A program made the position numbers and the translations under genes. From NCBI RefSeq assembly GCF_002632725.1, contig NZ_NJAI01000003.1:481411-545410 (forward strand): a stretch of 64,000 nucleotides of DNA, read 5' to 3'. The notes below the pieces were generated by a model. That model saw nothing but the letters and a program-made list of their open reading frames with translations. It made no database searches and was not told the DNA's origin. Numbering within the stretch: the first letter of the stretch is position 1; each line of letters starts with the position of its first letter. Of this stretch, positions 1 through 8,881 are shown one piece after another. The DNA is from Xenorhabdus hominickii. Lineage in GTDB: Bacteria > Pseudomonadota > Gammaproteobacteria > Enterobacterales > Enterobacteriaceae.

Positions 1-102
1 GTCGATGAAACCGCAGCAGATACTTATCGCTACCTCAATTTTGATCAATTGAATCAATACACAGAAAAAGCGGATGATGTGATCTTCCAAACCGCAGTAT
101 AA
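1..102 (+). CDS. acnB: Aconitate hydratase B, C-terminal end (partial)
   Basis: Only the last 33 codons lie in the window. The tail ends in residues RYLNFDQLNQYTEKADDVIF followed by QTAV and a stop, closely matching the extreme C-terminus of enterobacterial AcnB as I remember it. AcnB is the TCA-cycle 4Fe-4S enzyme interconverting citrate and isocitrate. The next gene is yacL, which also follows acnB in E. coli, supporting the call. A strong terminator follows the stop. The 5' end is outside the window. Confidence 0.85.
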   Translation, partial: VDETAADTYRYLNFDQLNQYTEKADDVIFQTAV

Positions 103-124
103 AACAGTATATTGCAAAGAATGG

Positions 125-151
125 GGGGAGGCTGATGCCTCCCCTTTTTTT
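125..151 (+). terminator. Rho-independent terminator of acnB
   Basis: A perfect 8-bp GC-rich stem (GGGGAGGC / GCCTCCCC) with a 4-nt TGAT loop is followed by seven T residues, 22 nt after the acnB stop codon. Confidence 0.93.
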
Positions 152-233
152 GTATCTGTTTTTATGTCAATTTGTGGACTACCTCTGAGGTGGTATTGTC
201 AAAAGTGTTTAGAATCCAAGCTAGTTGTGGATA

Positions 234-299
234 TATACCCAATAGATTCCAAGTTGCAGCTCAGATAACAAAGATGCAAATTAAAGGATGAAATGTATA
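234..299. repeat. Small inverted-repeat element, copy A (66 bp)
   Basis: The left end TATACCCAATAGATTCCAAG and right end GGATGAAATGTATA are imperfect inverted repeats bounded by TATA. The reverse complement of the element at 8041-8106 has the same length and aligns closely over most of it, and a longer relative lies at 30677-30816. It is non-coding and sits just upstream of yacL. It resembles a MITE/REP-like intergenic element; the name is inference. Confidence 0.7.
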
Positions 300-323
300 A
301 GCAAAAAATAGCAGAGGTGCGTG

Positions 324-698
324 ATGGAATATCAATTTATGCAGGATGTTACTGGTCAGGTAACAACATCTTTTTCAATGGATCATGAAGCTATCGGCCA
401 TTGGTTAAATGAAGAAGTTAAAGGTGATTTGAGTGTGTTGGATAAAATCACTGTGGCTTTGAAAGACATTAAAGGTAGCGAGCGTCAGTGGCAACTGGTG
501 GGTCATGAATATACGTTATTAATGACGGAAGAGGAAATCATGATCAGAGCCAATCAGTTACAGTTTGATACAGAAGAGATAATAGAAGAGGGAATGAGCT
601 ACTATGATAATGAGAGTCTGGCGTTTTGTGGAACAGACGATTTTATTGCAATGTTAGCTGATTACAAGGAGTTTGTTTTGCAAAAAAATCAAATATAA
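324..698 (+). CDS. yacL: YacL family protein (UPF0231)
   Basis: A 124-residue small acidic cytoplasmic protein of unknown function. Its N-terminus ([11 protein letters not shown]), the GHW-NEEVK segment, the GSER-W--GHEYTL block and the EEGM-YYD-ESL block match E. coli YacL. A GTG three bases earlier is in frame, but the family begins with M-[DE]-Y, so the ATG is preferred. It follows acnB as in E. coli. The downstream E. coli neighbours speD/speE are replaced by mscS, marking a synteny break. Confidence 0.9.
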   Translation: MEYQFMQDVTGQVTTSFSMDHEAIGHWLNEEVKGDLSVLDKITVALKDIKGSERQWQLVGHEYTLLMTEEEIMIRANQLQFDTEEIIEEGMSYYDNESLAFCGTDDFIAMLADYKEFVLQKNQI

Positions 699-870
699 GT
701 GTTAGTGTTCAACCAACGATGGTTTTCTGCCATAATCGACATTTCATCACTTTTGTGTATTGTGATAGACGCTTTTCTATTTTTTAACAGGAACCTGCAT
801 TTGCCGATGGTGTTCCGAGCAAGTAACGCCAACGAATAAGATAGGCTCCAACAATAACGGTGGACTTTTT

Positions 871-1743
871 ATGGAAGAGATCAATCTGTCAAATGAGATT
901 GATAAAGCGGCAAGTTGGTTTACTAATAATCAAGATCTACTGACCCAGTATGCGATGAATATCTTATCTGCCATCTTGATTCTTATCGTTGGCCTGGTTG
1001 TTGCCAAACTGGTCAATAAAGCAGTTAAACGCGTTATGTCATTACGTGGCATTGATGTCACTATTTCTGATTTTTTATCTGCAATTATTCGTTATGCCAT
1101 CATTGCGTTTACAGTTATTGCAGTGCTTGGAAAATTAGGAATTCAGACTGCGTCTGTGATTGCTGTGATAGGTGCCGCAGGTTTAGCGGTAGGTCTGGCA
1201 TTACAAGGTTCACTATCTAATTTTGCAGCGGGTGTTTTATTGGTGATTTTCCGTCCACTACGTACGGGAGAATACGTCATTATTGGTGCTGTGGAAGGAA
1301 CTGTTGTGCAAGTACAGATCTTTTCTACGACACTGCGCACAGCAGATGACCGTATCATCGTAATTCCCAATGGTAAGATTATTGCTGACAATATTATCAA
1401 TACTAGCCGTGAACCTAACCGCCGTACCCAAATTATGGTAGGTGTTGCGTATAACGCAGATATTGATGAAGTGAAAAAAGTATTGGGTGATGTAATTCAG
1501 GCAGATAAACGCATTCAGCATGACAAAGGGGTCACTATTCGCTTGCATGAAATGGCGCCTTCATCACTGAATTTTGTTGTACGTGTATGGACAACCAATG
1601 GTGATGCTTGGAGTGTGTATTGGGATTTGATGGAAAATTTTAAGCGTGCTTTGGATAAGCACAATATCGGTATCCCATTCCCACAAATGGATGTTTATCT
1701 ACATCAGCAACAAGCGATCTTACAGAATAAGACAGGCGAATAA
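871..1743 (+). CDS. mscS: Small-conductance mechanosensitive channel MscS
   Basis: Inner-membrane heptameric channel that opens under membrane tension to release solutes during osmotic down-shock. The 290-residue protein has three N-terminal membrane segments (about residues 27-48, 65-85 and 92-125). The pore helix TM3 is rich in Ala/Gly ([21 protein letters not shown]), followed by the [10 protein letters not shown] junction and the cytoplasmic beta and alpha/beta cage domains. Length is typical (E. coli 286). It precedes argO, as in the E. coli fbaA-mscS-argO region. Confidence 0.95.
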   Translation: MEEINLSNEIDKAASWFTNNQDLLTQYAMNILSAILILIVGLVVAKLVNKAVKRVMSLRGIDVTISDFLSAIIRYAIIAFTVIAVLGKLGIQTASVIAVIGAAGLAVGLALQGSLSNFAAGVLLVIFRPLRTGEYVIIGAVEGTVVQVQIFSTTLRTADDRIIVIPNGKIIADNIINTSREPNRRTQIMVGVAYNADIDEVKKVLGDVIQADKRIQHDKGVTIRLHEMAPSSLNFVVRVWTTNGDAWSVYWDLMENFKRALDKHNIGIPFPQMDVYLHQQQAILQNKTGE

Positions 1744-1753
1744 TCAAACTATG

Positions 1754-1832
1754 TTGGTGTGAGTATTTCTGTTGCTCACGCCAGCATTGCTCACACCAAA
1801 TTTGAGAAAAAGCATCATTTTTTCTAATGATG
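1754..1832. repeat. Inverted repeats between mscS and argO
   Basis: TTGGTGTGAG (1754-1763) pairs with CTCACACCAA (1790-1799) across a 26-nt loop containing another CTCAC. A second small hairpin, CATCATT / AATGATG, lies at about 1813-1832. They may terminate mscS transcription or form part of the argO control region. In E. coli argO is activated by ArgP, whose gene lies two genes downstream here. No T-tract directly follows the first stem, so the role is uncertain. Confidence 0.4.
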
Positions 1833-1921
1833 AATAAGAATGATTCATTTTCACTTATCCATGACATTGCCTAATATGCATTGATACCGTAACTCATTGA
1901 ATAATTATCAGGAATCTTTGC

Positions 1922-2545
1922 ATGCTTTCAACATTGATACAGGGTTTTTTTCTTAGTGCCGCTATGATCCTTCCGCTTGGGCCACAAAACGTATTTGTCA
2001 TGCAGCAGGGGAGTAGAAAACAATTTCATTTAATGAGTGCGTCATTATGTTCTGCCAGTGATGCTTTGCTCATTATGGCAGGAGTATTTGGCGGAAGTGT
2101 CTTGCTTGGACAATCGACATTTTTGATGCAAGCAGTCACATGGGGAGGTGTCGCATTTTTGCTCTGGTATGGATGGAGTGCTTTTCGCACGGCACTGTCG
2201 GCGGAAGTTGGGCTTTCCCGCGCTGAAAGTTTTGTCCAAAGCCGCTGGCGAGTTGTGGTGACGTTATTTGCAGTAACATGGCTCAACCCTCATGTTTATC
2301 TGGATACCTTTGTAGTATTAGGAAGTATAGGGGGACAATTGTCATCGGAGCTTAGGCCGTGGTTTACCATCGGAGCCGTAATAGCATCGTTCAGTTGGTT
2401 TTTTGCATTGTCAATTTTGGCTGCGTGGTTCTCACCTGTACTGAACCAACCTCACTCGCAACGGGTTATCAACATCTTTGTCGGTTGCGTGATGTGGTAT
2501 ATCGCTTTTGGATTAATAAAGCAGGGATTACAGCTCCTTGCCTGA
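1922..2545 (+). CDS. argO: Arginine exporter ArgO (LysE family)
   Basis: A 207-residue inner-membrane exporter of the LysE/ArgO family that expels arginine (and canavanine in E. coli). The LysE signature region is visible near the N-terminus ([16 protein letters not shown]), as is the [16 protein letters not shown] segment, within about six hydrophobic helices. Length matches E. coli ArgO (211). Its known activator ArgP is encoded at 3376-4281 on the opposite strand, so regulation by arginine/lysine through ArgP is likely. Confidence 0.94.
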   Translation: MLSTLIQGFFLSAAMILPLGPQNVFVMQQGSRKQFHLMSASLCSASDALLIMAGVFGGSVLLGQSTFLMQAVTWGGVAFLLWYGWSAFRTALSAEVGLSRAESFVQSRWRVVVTLFAVTWLNPHVYLDTFVVLGSIGGQLSSELRPWFTIGAVIASFSWFFALSILAAWFSPVLNQPHSQRVINIFVGCVMWYIAFGLIKQGLQLLA

Positions 2546-2644
2546 TTTCAATATTTCTGCATAGATAGTGTGTTCATAGATAGTGTGCTAATGTTTCTGA
2601 AAGCACCTTATTACTGAAAATTGGTTGTATTGGAAGGAGGTTTT

Positions 2645-3379
2645 GTGAAACGTAACTCATTGGTATTAGCCGCGATAATGGCTCTGGGTAGTTTGTCTTG
2701 TATGACTGCCTACGCTGCTGAATTGCCATCTGTCCCTCATATTTCAACTTCTGGTAACGCGGTAATCAAAGCGGCACCAGATATGGCCACATTGATTATT
2801 CATGTGAATGTGACTCAAAAGAGCGCGGCAGATGCAAAGAAAAAAGTAGATGAACGTATTGCGAAATATTTTGATTTCTTGAAAGACAATGGCATAGAAA
2901 AGAAAGATATTGATGCTGCCAATTTACGTACGCAACCAGAATATCAATATGAACAAAAGACCAGTAAATCGACTATTACGGGATATAGAGCCTCGCGTTC
3001 AGTTGAAGTAAAAGTTCATAAGCTGGATCAACTGAATACGCTACTTGATGGCGCGCTGAAAGTCGGATTAAATGAAATTAGCTCAGTTCAGTTCAGTGTT
3101 GATAATCCGCAGCGTTATCGTGACGAAGCTAGACAAAAAGCCATTGAGAATGCTATTCAGCAGGCAACCGCGTTGGCAAAAGGGTTCAACAGTAAGTTAG
3201 GCCCAATATATAGCGTTAATTATCGTGCTCCTGAAGCTGTACCAGCACCAATGAGCCGCCTGCGATATCAGGCAGCTCTGATGGCAGCACCTGCTTCAGA
3301 TTCAGCCCAAGAAACTTATGAACCTCAGGGCATTGAATTCTCTGATCACGTTGATGCCGTTTTTGAATTACAGCGTTAA
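2645..3379 (+). CDS. yggE: Periplasmic SIMPL-domain protein YggE
   Basis: An exported protein of the SIMPL (DUF541) family, linked in E. coli to oxidative-stress tolerance; the biochemical role is unknown. I chose the GTG at 2645 because AAGGAGG lies 4 nt upstream and the product then begins with a classical signal peptide ([17 protein letters not shown]... cleaved after AYA). An in-frame TTG at 2621 would add eight residues. The mature domain begins [16 protein letters not shown], the usual SIMPL opening. The stop overlaps the stop of convergent argP in the four bases TTAA. Confidence 0.92.
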   Translation: MKRNSLVLAAIMALGSLSCMTAYAAELPSVPHISTSGNAVIKAAPDMATLIIHVNVTQKSAADAKKKVDERIAKYFDFLKDNGIEKKDIDAANLRTQPEYQYEQKTSKSTITGYRASRSVEVKVHKLDQLNTLLDGALKVGLNEISSVQFSVDNPQRYRDEARQKAIENAIQQATALAKGFNSKLGPIYSVNYRAPEAVPAPMSRLRYQAALMAAPASDSAQETYEPQGIEFSDHVDAVFELQR

Positions 3380-4281
3380 TTCGCTTCATCTTCCTGAAGT
3401 AACATTTGGCGCCCGAATTTTAGTAGGGCGTCAGTGACTTTTCTCATCGCACCACTTTCTGGGGCGAAACGATGCCAGTAAAGCATACGGCGTTGGCATA
3501 ATCCTGGTGTTAAATCAATTAACTCTCCGGCTTGCAGTTCCCTACCTATTTGCAAATGTGGGATCATGCAACAAGTCGAGCCTTGTTTTGCCAACTGAAC
3601 AAAGGCTTCGGAAGAATTCACAATATGGCAGGGGACGCTGCCTGGTGATAAATCAAAGTATTGTTGCAAAAACGCTTGGTGCATATCATCCAGATGGTCG
3701 AATGCAACGGCGGGTGCTTTCAGTAATGCGGAACGAGTGACGCCATTCGGGAAGAAACGTTCGGCGAATTTCGGAGAAGCAACAAACAGATAATCGAGAG
3801 CACCTAACTTATCAACCAAACAGCTTGGCAGAGGCTGTGATTGAATACTAATTGCTCCGACAACTTCCCCACGCCGCAAACTTTCCTGAGTCCGGGTTTC
3901 ATCTTCTACTTGAATATTTAACCTAATAGGTAAATCAGACAAAACAGGATGGAGAGCTGGTAAAAGCCATGTTGCCAAACTGTCTGCATTAACGGCGAGA
4001 GAGAGTAACAATGGGATCTCATTGCCATTTTCATCGCCGAGCCATTGTGCTTCCAGTAATTCTACCTGATGTAATAGCGCGAGCAGTTTTTGCCCTTGCT
4101 CTGTGGGACGAGGAGGAACAGTGCGCACTAATAATGGTTGACCAAACAGATTTTCTAATTGTTTGATTCGCTGTGATACTGCAGATTGGGTGATACAAAG
4201 TTTTTGCGCCGCCCGTTCGAAACCACGTTCGCGGATCACTGCATCTAATGCTTGCAGTGATCGGTAATCAGGACGTTTCAT
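3376..4281 (-). CDS. argP: LysR-type regulator ArgP (IciA)
   Basis: A 301-residue LysR-family transcription factor. The winged HTH is at about residues 5-60 ([20 protein letters not shown]), followed by the LysR substrate-binding domain. In E. coli ArgP activates argO when arginine is abundant and responds to lysine. Placement near argO and divergent from rpiA matches the E. coli order. The 3' end overlaps the yggE stop by 4 bp, and the divergent argP/rpiA promoters share 4282-4416. Confidence 0.94.
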   Translation of the reverse strand: MKRPDYRSLQALDAVIRERGFERAAQKLCITQSAVSQRIKQLENLFGQPLLVRTVPPRPTEQGQKLLALLHQVELLEAQWLGDENGNEIPLLLSLAVNADSLATWLLPALHPVLSDLPIRLNIQVEDETRTQESLRRGEVVGAISIQSQPLPSCLVDKLGALDYLFVASPKFAERFFPNGVTRSALLKAPAVAFDHLDDMHQAFLQQYFDLSPGSVPCHIVNSSEAFVQLAKQGSTCCMIPHLQIGRELQAGELIDLTPGLCQRRMLYWHRFAPESGAMRKVTDALLKFGRQMLLQEDEAN

Positions 4282-4416
4282 TGGAAATAAGACTCTCCGT
4301 TTTTGCTTTTTTTGAGGGGTATAGCACTATGCCACATTTTTTCGTGGGACGAGGCAAATATTGTTTATACTGGCTGTCAGATTTTTCCTTGTAACTGATT
4401 ATAGGCTGTGATTGAC

Positions 4417-5076
4417 ATGACTCAGGATGAACTGAAAAAAGCAGTAGGTTGGGCGGCATTGGAATATGTTAAACCAGGCACAATAGTAGGTGTTGGTACA
4501 GGTTCAACGGCAGCGCATTTTATTGATGCGTTAGGAACTATCAAAGATAAAATTGAAGGTGCGGTGTCTAGTTCTGAAGCATCGACTGAGAAATTGAAAA
4601 GCCTTGGTATTCCTGTATTTGATTGCAATGATGTCGAAATGTTGGATATTTATGTTGATGGTGCTGATGAAATCAATGGCCAGATGCAGATGATCAAAGG
4701 TGGTGGTGCCGCACTAACCCGAGAAAAAATCATTGCCGCTGTTGCAAAGAAATTTATCTGTATTATTGATTCTTCTAAGCAAGTGGAAGTCTTGGGCAAA
4801 TTTCCTCTGCCTGTTGAGGTTATCCCAATGGCACGTGCTTATGTTGCCCGTGAACTGGCGAAATTGGGAGGAACACCGATTTATCGTGAAAACGTCGTGA
4901 CGGATAACGGCAATGATATTTTGGATGTTCATAACCTTTCTATTATCGATCCTTTTGAATTAGAAGATAAAATTAATAGTATCTCAGGTGTGGTAACCGT
5001 TGGTCTTTTTGCTAATCGTGGTGCTGACGTGGTACTGGTGGGAAGTGCTGATGGCGTTAAAACGATCGCAAAATAA
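4417..5076 (+). CDS. rpiA: Ribose-5-phosphate isomerase A
   Basis: Interconverts ribose-5-phosphate and ribulose-5-phosphate in the non-oxidative pentose phosphate pathway. The 219-residue protein shows the family motifs VGTGSTA (TGST at residues 28-31), DGADE and [12 protein letters not shown]. The ATG at 4417 gives the conserved start [14 protein letters not shown]; a GTG nine bases upstream is less likely. Transcribed divergently from argP and followed by a terminator. Confidence 0.96.
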   Translation: MTQDELKKAVGWAALEYVKPGTIVGVGTGSTAAHFIDALGTIKDKIEGAVSSSEASTEKLKSLGIPVFDCNDVEMLDIYVDGADEINGQMQMIKGGGAALTREKIIAAVAKKFICIIDSSKQVEVLGKFPLPVEVIPMARAYVARELAKLGGTPIYRENVVTDNGNDILDVHNLSIIDPFELEDKINSISGVVTVGLFANRGADVVLVGSADGVKTIAK

Positions 5077-5083
5077 TCGTTTG

Positions 5084-5118
5084 TTGAGGGCAGAATATTC
5101 TGTCCTCAACATATTTTT
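5084..5118 (+). terminator. Rho-independent terminator of rpiA
   Basis: TTGAGGGCAG (5084-5093) pairs with CTGTCCTCAA (5100-5109), with one G-T wobble, and is followed by CATATTTTTTT just after the rpiA stop. Confidence 0.85.
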
Positions 5119-5347
5119 TTATTTATTCAAAAAAATAAAATTTGGTGATATATATCACTATATTGCCTAAGAAAAACTCAAAATCCTGTCTTTTTTCTGT
5201 AACGAATAATTTTACTTTGTATAACAACTTATTTACTGTTACTTATTCTGTCAGGCAAGCAATCGATTGTATTGCTGTTGTCGTTTTTTTTGTTATTTTG
5301 GTGGAATCGATAGGCGTTATGAAATTGTGTACAACTAGGGCGGGCAA

Positions 5348-6589
5348 ATGGTTAAGGTATCTTTAGAAAAGGACAAAATTAAATTTTTGCTACTGGAGGG
5401 CGTTCATCAAAGTACGGTAGACAACTTAAAGGCAGCGGGTTACAGCAATATTGAATATCACAAAGGAGCATTAGAACCAGAAGCGCTGAAAGAAGCGATT
5501 CGCGATGCTCGATTTGTCGGGATCCGTTCCCGTACCCAGCTAACCGAAGAAATTATTTCGGCAGCGGAGAAACTGGTTGCTGTGGGATGTTTTTGTATTG
5601 GTACTAACCAAGTTGACCTGCACGCTGCTGCGAAACGTGGTATTCCTGTATTTAACGCGCCATTCTCCAATACACGTTCGGTTGCTGAAATGGTGTTGGG
5701 AGAGTTGCTTTTATTATTGCGCCGCATTCCAGAAGCAAATGCGCAGGCACACAATGGCGTATGGAATAAACAAGCAAAAGGTTGTTATGAAGCGCGTGGA
5801 AAAAAATTAGGGATTATCGGTTACGGCCATATCGGTACGCAGCTTGGCATTCTGGCTGAAAGTATCGGTTTGAATGTCTATTTCTATGATATTGAACATA
5901 AACTGCCATTGGGCAATGCACAGCAAGTTAGTCACTTATCTGAATTGTTGAATATGAGTGATGTTGTGAGCCTTCACGTTCCTGAAACGGCGTCAACCAA
6001 AAATATAATTGGGGCCGCAGAATTAGAACTGATGAAACCAGGCTCAATTCTGATCAATGCATCACGCGGTACTGTCGTGGATATTCCTGCTCTCAGTGAA
6101 GCATTGGAAATTGGGCACCTTTCTGGCGCGGCACTTGATGTATTCCCAGTAGAACCAGCAACAAACAGTGAGCCTTTCCATTCGCCATTGAGCAAGTTTG
6201 ATAACGTACTGCTGACGCCACATATCGGTGGATCAACACAAGAAGCTCAACAGAATATTGGTTATGAAGTCGCAGGCAAGCTGGTCAAATACTCTGACAA
6301 TGGCTCTACGTTATCCGCGGTTAATTTCCCTGAAGTTTCACTGCCTACACACGCCAAAGACACGAATCGGTTGCTGCATATTCATGAAAACCGTCCTGGT
6401 ATCTTAACCAGCATCAACCAAGTTTTTACTGATCAAGAAATTAATATTGAAGCTCAATACCTGCGGACCGAAGGCAATATTGGTTATGTGGTGATCGATA
6501 TCACGACGCAAAAACCTGCTCAAGCCGAATTGGTATTACAACAACTGAAAGCCTTGCCTGGCACGATCCGCTCTCGTCTGCTTTACTGA
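5348..6589 (+). CDS. serA: D-3-phosphoglycerate dehydrogenase
   Basis: First enzyme of serine biosynthesis, oxidising 3-phosphoglycerate with NAD+. The 413-residue protein has an N-terminal catalytic part, a Rossmann segment with GYGHIGTQLG, the catalytic NASRGTVVD and TPHIGGST blocks, and a C-terminal ACT domain (about residues 340-413, RLLHIHENRPGIL) that binds the feedback inhibitor serine in E. coli. It is three residues longer than E. coli SerA, just before the ACT domain. The 271-bp upstream gap is AT-rich and holds its promoter; Lrp control is known in E. coli but not demonstrable here. Confidence 0.96.
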   Translation: MVKVSLEKDKIKFLLLEGVHQSTVDNLKAAGYSNIEYHKGALEPEALKEAIRDARFVGIRSRTQLTEEIISAAEKLVAVGCFCIGTNQVDLHAAAKRGIPVFNAPFSNTRSVAEMVLGELLLLLRRIPEANAQAHNGVWNKQAKGCYEARGKKLGIIGYGHIGTQLGILAESIGLNVYFYDIEHKLPLGNAQQVSHLSELLNMSDVVSLHVPETASTKNIIGAAELELMKPGSILINASRGTVVDIPALSEALEIGHLSGAALDVFPVEPATNSEPFHSPLSKFDNVLLTPHIGGSTQEAQQNIGYEVAGKLVKYSDNGSTLSAVNFPEVSLPTHAKDTNRLLHIHENRPGILTSINQVFTDQEINIEAQYLRTEGNIGYVVIDITTQKPAQAELVLQQLKALPGTIRSRLLY

Positions 6590-6650
6590 GATGTGATGTC
6601 AGATTGATAAGGATCATATTGATTAAAAGCGATATTGATTCATGAAACAC

Positions 6651-6678
6651 AAGGGCTATTGAATAAACAATAGCCCTT
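6651..6678. terminator. Terminator hairpin between convergent serA and ygfA
   Basis: A perfect 11-bp stem, AAGGGCTATTG / CAATAGCCCTT, with a 6-nt loop lies between the two convergent stop codons. T-tracts on both sides are short, so bidirectional use is inferred from position. Confidence 0.75.
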
Positions 6679-6695
6679 ACTAGTCATTTAAAGAC

Positions 6696-7292
6696 TCACG
6701 CCCATCGCCATATTTTTTCGGGTGTAATGATTTCAGGCAGAGGGATATCCCAACTTGCAATGGGCAATGTCTCGACTAATTGAAAATCGTGAGCCAGCCC
6801 GATCGGATAAAAGTGTTGTTGCTGCCATTTGGCCAGCGTCCTATCGTAGAACCCGCCTCCCATGCCTAAACGTTGCCCTGTGCTATCGAAAGCAACAAGC
6901 GGAATAAACATGATATCCAGCTCAGATACGGGTAAAACCTGTCGGATATCTAACACCGGCTCTTCTATATTAAAACTATTCTTAATAAGGGGTGTATCTG
7001 CACAATAACGCAAGAACAACAGATGACTCCGGCTGAAAGGATGCAATATTGGCAAGTAGACCTGTTTATTTTGTTGCCAAAGTTGTTGAATCAGCGGGCG
7101 CGTATCTAATTCCCCATCGAAAGAGAGATACAGAGCAATTTTGTTGGCTTGTTGGATCTTGGGATGAGCCATAACCCGTTGGGTGGTTTGCTGGGCGAAT
7201 CGTGATTGCTGTTCTGGGGATAAATCTTGACGCAGTTGTCGAATTTTTTTTCGAATGGATTTTCGGAGAGACAAAAAAGAATCTGATTGCAT
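6696..7292 (-). CDS. ygfA: 5-formyltetrahydrofolate cyclo-ligase
   Basis: ATP-dependent enzyme converting 5-formyl-THF to 5,10-methenyl-THF. The 198-residue protein has the family hallmark RLGMGGGFYDRTLA near residue 145 and the basic N-terminal helix (RKSIRKKIRQLR). It lies directly downstream of ssrS on the same strand with a 62-nt gap, as in E. coli, where the 6S RNA precursor and ygfA are co-transcribed. The folate role fits the nearby serA and gcv genes. Confidence 0.94.
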   Translation of the reverse strand: MQSDSFLSLRKSIRKKIRQLRQDLSPEQQSRFAQQTTQRVMAHPKIQQANKIALYLSFDGELDTRPLIQQLWQQNKQVYLPILHPFSRSHLLFLRYCADTPLIKNSFNIEEPVLDIRQVLPVSELDIMFIPLVAFDSTGQRLGMGGGFYDRTLAKWQQQHFYPIGLAHDFQLVETLPIASWDIPLPEIITPEKIWRWA

Positions 7293-7354
7293 GATACCTG
7301 CCTGTTAATGCAGAAAAGGATCAGTACAAATAAAAGTAACACAGATAAAAATTA

Positions 7355-7538
7355 GGGTTCTCCAAGATGCCGTTGCAGGTAGTAACCCTTGAACCCTTGG
7401 TTCAAGGTGAACGCAGAGTCGTTTTTATTAGGCTTCTTGGTCTAGCCAAGCATGCTCACAAAAAACAAAGCACCACATTCTATGGAGATGAAATATCGGC
7501 TCAGGGGACTTGCCTGCTCACGAACACCTCAGAGAAAT
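7355..7538 (-). ncRNA. ssrS: 6S RNA
   Basis: On the minus strand the 184-nt sequence begins ATTTCTCTGAGGTGTTCG and contains the conserved block AGTCCCCTGAGCCGATATTT. It also has TGAGCATGCT, AGAAGCCT and the CCTTGAACCAAGGGTTCAAG arm, and ends GGCATCTTGGAGAACCC, whose end pairs with the 5' end. Length and position (zapA-ssrS-ygfA) equal those of E. coli. 6S RNA sequesters sigma-70 RNA polymerase in stationary phase. Ends were set by comparison with the remembered E. coli sequence. Confidence 0.95.
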
Positions 7539-7695
7539 TTTTTTGCTGCTTAAAGCACCTAAACAGGCTCTAAGCAATGCTATGGAGCCTATTGTATGAA
7601 ACTAAACGAAGAAAGCAACTGATTATATTAATCTATAGTGATTATTGTCTGATTTATCAACAAAATTCAGTTTATTGGCAGGTAAGAGAACGAGG

Positions 7696-7995
7696 TCATT
7701 TACCTTGTTCTAATAATGCTCGTTCAATAGTCTGCTGGAGCATTTTTATTTTTTGCTCCATATTATAGGCATAATCACGGGTTTTCATCTTTTCCTGTGC
7801 CAACTCGTGACAGACATTCAGCGCCACAATAAAAACCAGTTGCTCAGTATTAGTTACTCTGGTGCGTTCTTTGAGGTTATGCAAACGCTGATCAAGCTCC
7901 TCCGCAGCAGCTTGCAATGCTTCTATCTGCTCTGGTGGACAATTGACACGTAATGACCGCCCAAAAATCTGAATATCTACTGGTTGTGCAGACAT
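7696..7995 (-). CDS. zapA: Cell division protein ZapA
   Basis: A 99-residue FtsZ-ring-associated protein that bundles FtsZ protofilaments. The ATG at 7995 gives the family start [20 protein letters not shown], preceded by AGGAAGG. The reading frame is open further upstream, but that extension runs through the intergenic inverted-repeat element and is rejected. The C-terminal half is a coiled coil ([20 protein letters not shown]...). Divergent from ygfB and upstream of ssrS as in E. coli. Confidence 0.94.
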   Translation of the reverse strand: MSAQPVDIQIFGRSLRVNCPPEQIEALQAAAEELDQRLHNLKERTRVTNTEQLVFIVALNVCHELAQEKMKTRDYAYNMEQKIKMLQQTIERALLEQGK

Positions 7996-8040
7996 GACAC
8001 CTTCCTGATTTATTACTACGCCGATACCTTGATTCTGACA

Positions 8041-8106
8041 TATACCCTTCATCTTGCAAATCGCTGCTTTGTTGGTTGAGTTGCAACTTGAAATCCATTG
8101 GGTATA
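8041..8106. repeat. Small inverted-repeat element, copy B (66 bp)
   Basis: Runs from TATACCCTTCATCTTGCAAA to CTTGAAATCCATTGGGTATA. It is the reverse-complement orientation of copy A at 234-299, with the same 66-bp length and the shared core AAGTTGCA-CTCA--[TA]AACAAAG. It lies in the zapA-ygfB divergent promoter region, between zapA's start and the ygfB promoter. Confidence 0.7.
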
Positions 8107-8261
8107 AAGTACATTCTGGTATAAAACCAAGGCCGACACCAATCATTACCGTACAATACTGACAAACACCCCGCCTAATATCGGTATGTGTTGTCTAGTA
8201 TAGCGACTCCCCTTGATGGTAGCATATCACGAACTTATACCGCCAACGATGATCAATATAC

Positions 8262-8837
8262 ATGTCTATACAAAACTCATTACCTAATTATCAATCATTT
8301 GATGAAATTTTGCACCAACAGTCCGTTGCACTGACAGCCGCAGAAATGCATGGCTTGATCAGTGGCCTGCTATGTGGTGGAAACCATGATAATAGTTGGC
8401 AGACATTGGTGCATGATCTTGCTAATGATGGCCTGGCATTTTCTCAAGTTCTGGCTCTGCCGCTCCGGGAATTGTACGAAACGACTTTTGAATCGCTGGA
8501 TGACAGCAATTTTGTGTTTAAGTTACTGCTTCCTGATGAAGAGGCGGGTATTTTTGAGTGTGCAGATGCGTTGGCAGGATGGGTTAACCATTTTCTATTG
8601 GGATTAGGCGTGGCGAATCCAAAATTGACAGAAAAACCAGAAATTAAAGAAATTGTCACCGATTTACGTAACATAGGTATGTTGGGGTATGACGAAAGCG
8701 AAGATCAGGAAGAACTCTCTCAGGCCCTTGAGGAAGTATTGGAATATGTTCGTGTTGCAGTCCAACTTTGCTACATCGCTTTAGTAACACCAAAAACCGC
8801 TAGTGCAAAAAACAATGAAAAGCCAACGCTGCACTGA
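8262..8837 (+). CDS. ygfB: YgfB family protein (UPF0149)
   Basis: A 191-residue acidic, largely helical cytoplasmic protein of the UPF0149 family. Visible family features are the [15 protein letters not shown] segment, [28 protein letters not shown], and a C-terminal acidic stretch. The molecular role in E. coli is not established. It begins the ygfB-pepP-ubiH-ubiI series (44 nt to pepP), as in E. coli. Confidence 0.92.
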   Translation: MSIQNSLPNYQSFDEILHQQSVALTAAEMHGLISGLLCGGNHDNSWQTLVHDLANDGLAFSQVLALPLRELYETTFESLDDSNFVFKLLLPDEEAGIFECADALAGWVNHFLLGLGVANPKLTEKPEIKEIVTDLRNIGMLGYDESEDQEELSQALEEVLEYVRVAVQLCYIALVTPKTASAKNNEKPTLH

Positions 8838-8881
8838 TTGGCGATAAACTCACTAATAATAATGAAATCGCAGGAGAGGGT

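Noticed and set aside
5142..5366. 74-codon plus-strand frame between rpiA and serA
   Set aside because: AT-rich shadow frame overlapping the serA start, with no good start context; the region is better explained as the serA promoter.
8041..8142. Upstream extension of the zapA frame to 8142
   Set aside because: The additional 49 residues are translated from the intergenic inverted-repeat element; ZapA starts with MSAQPVDI after AGGAAGG.
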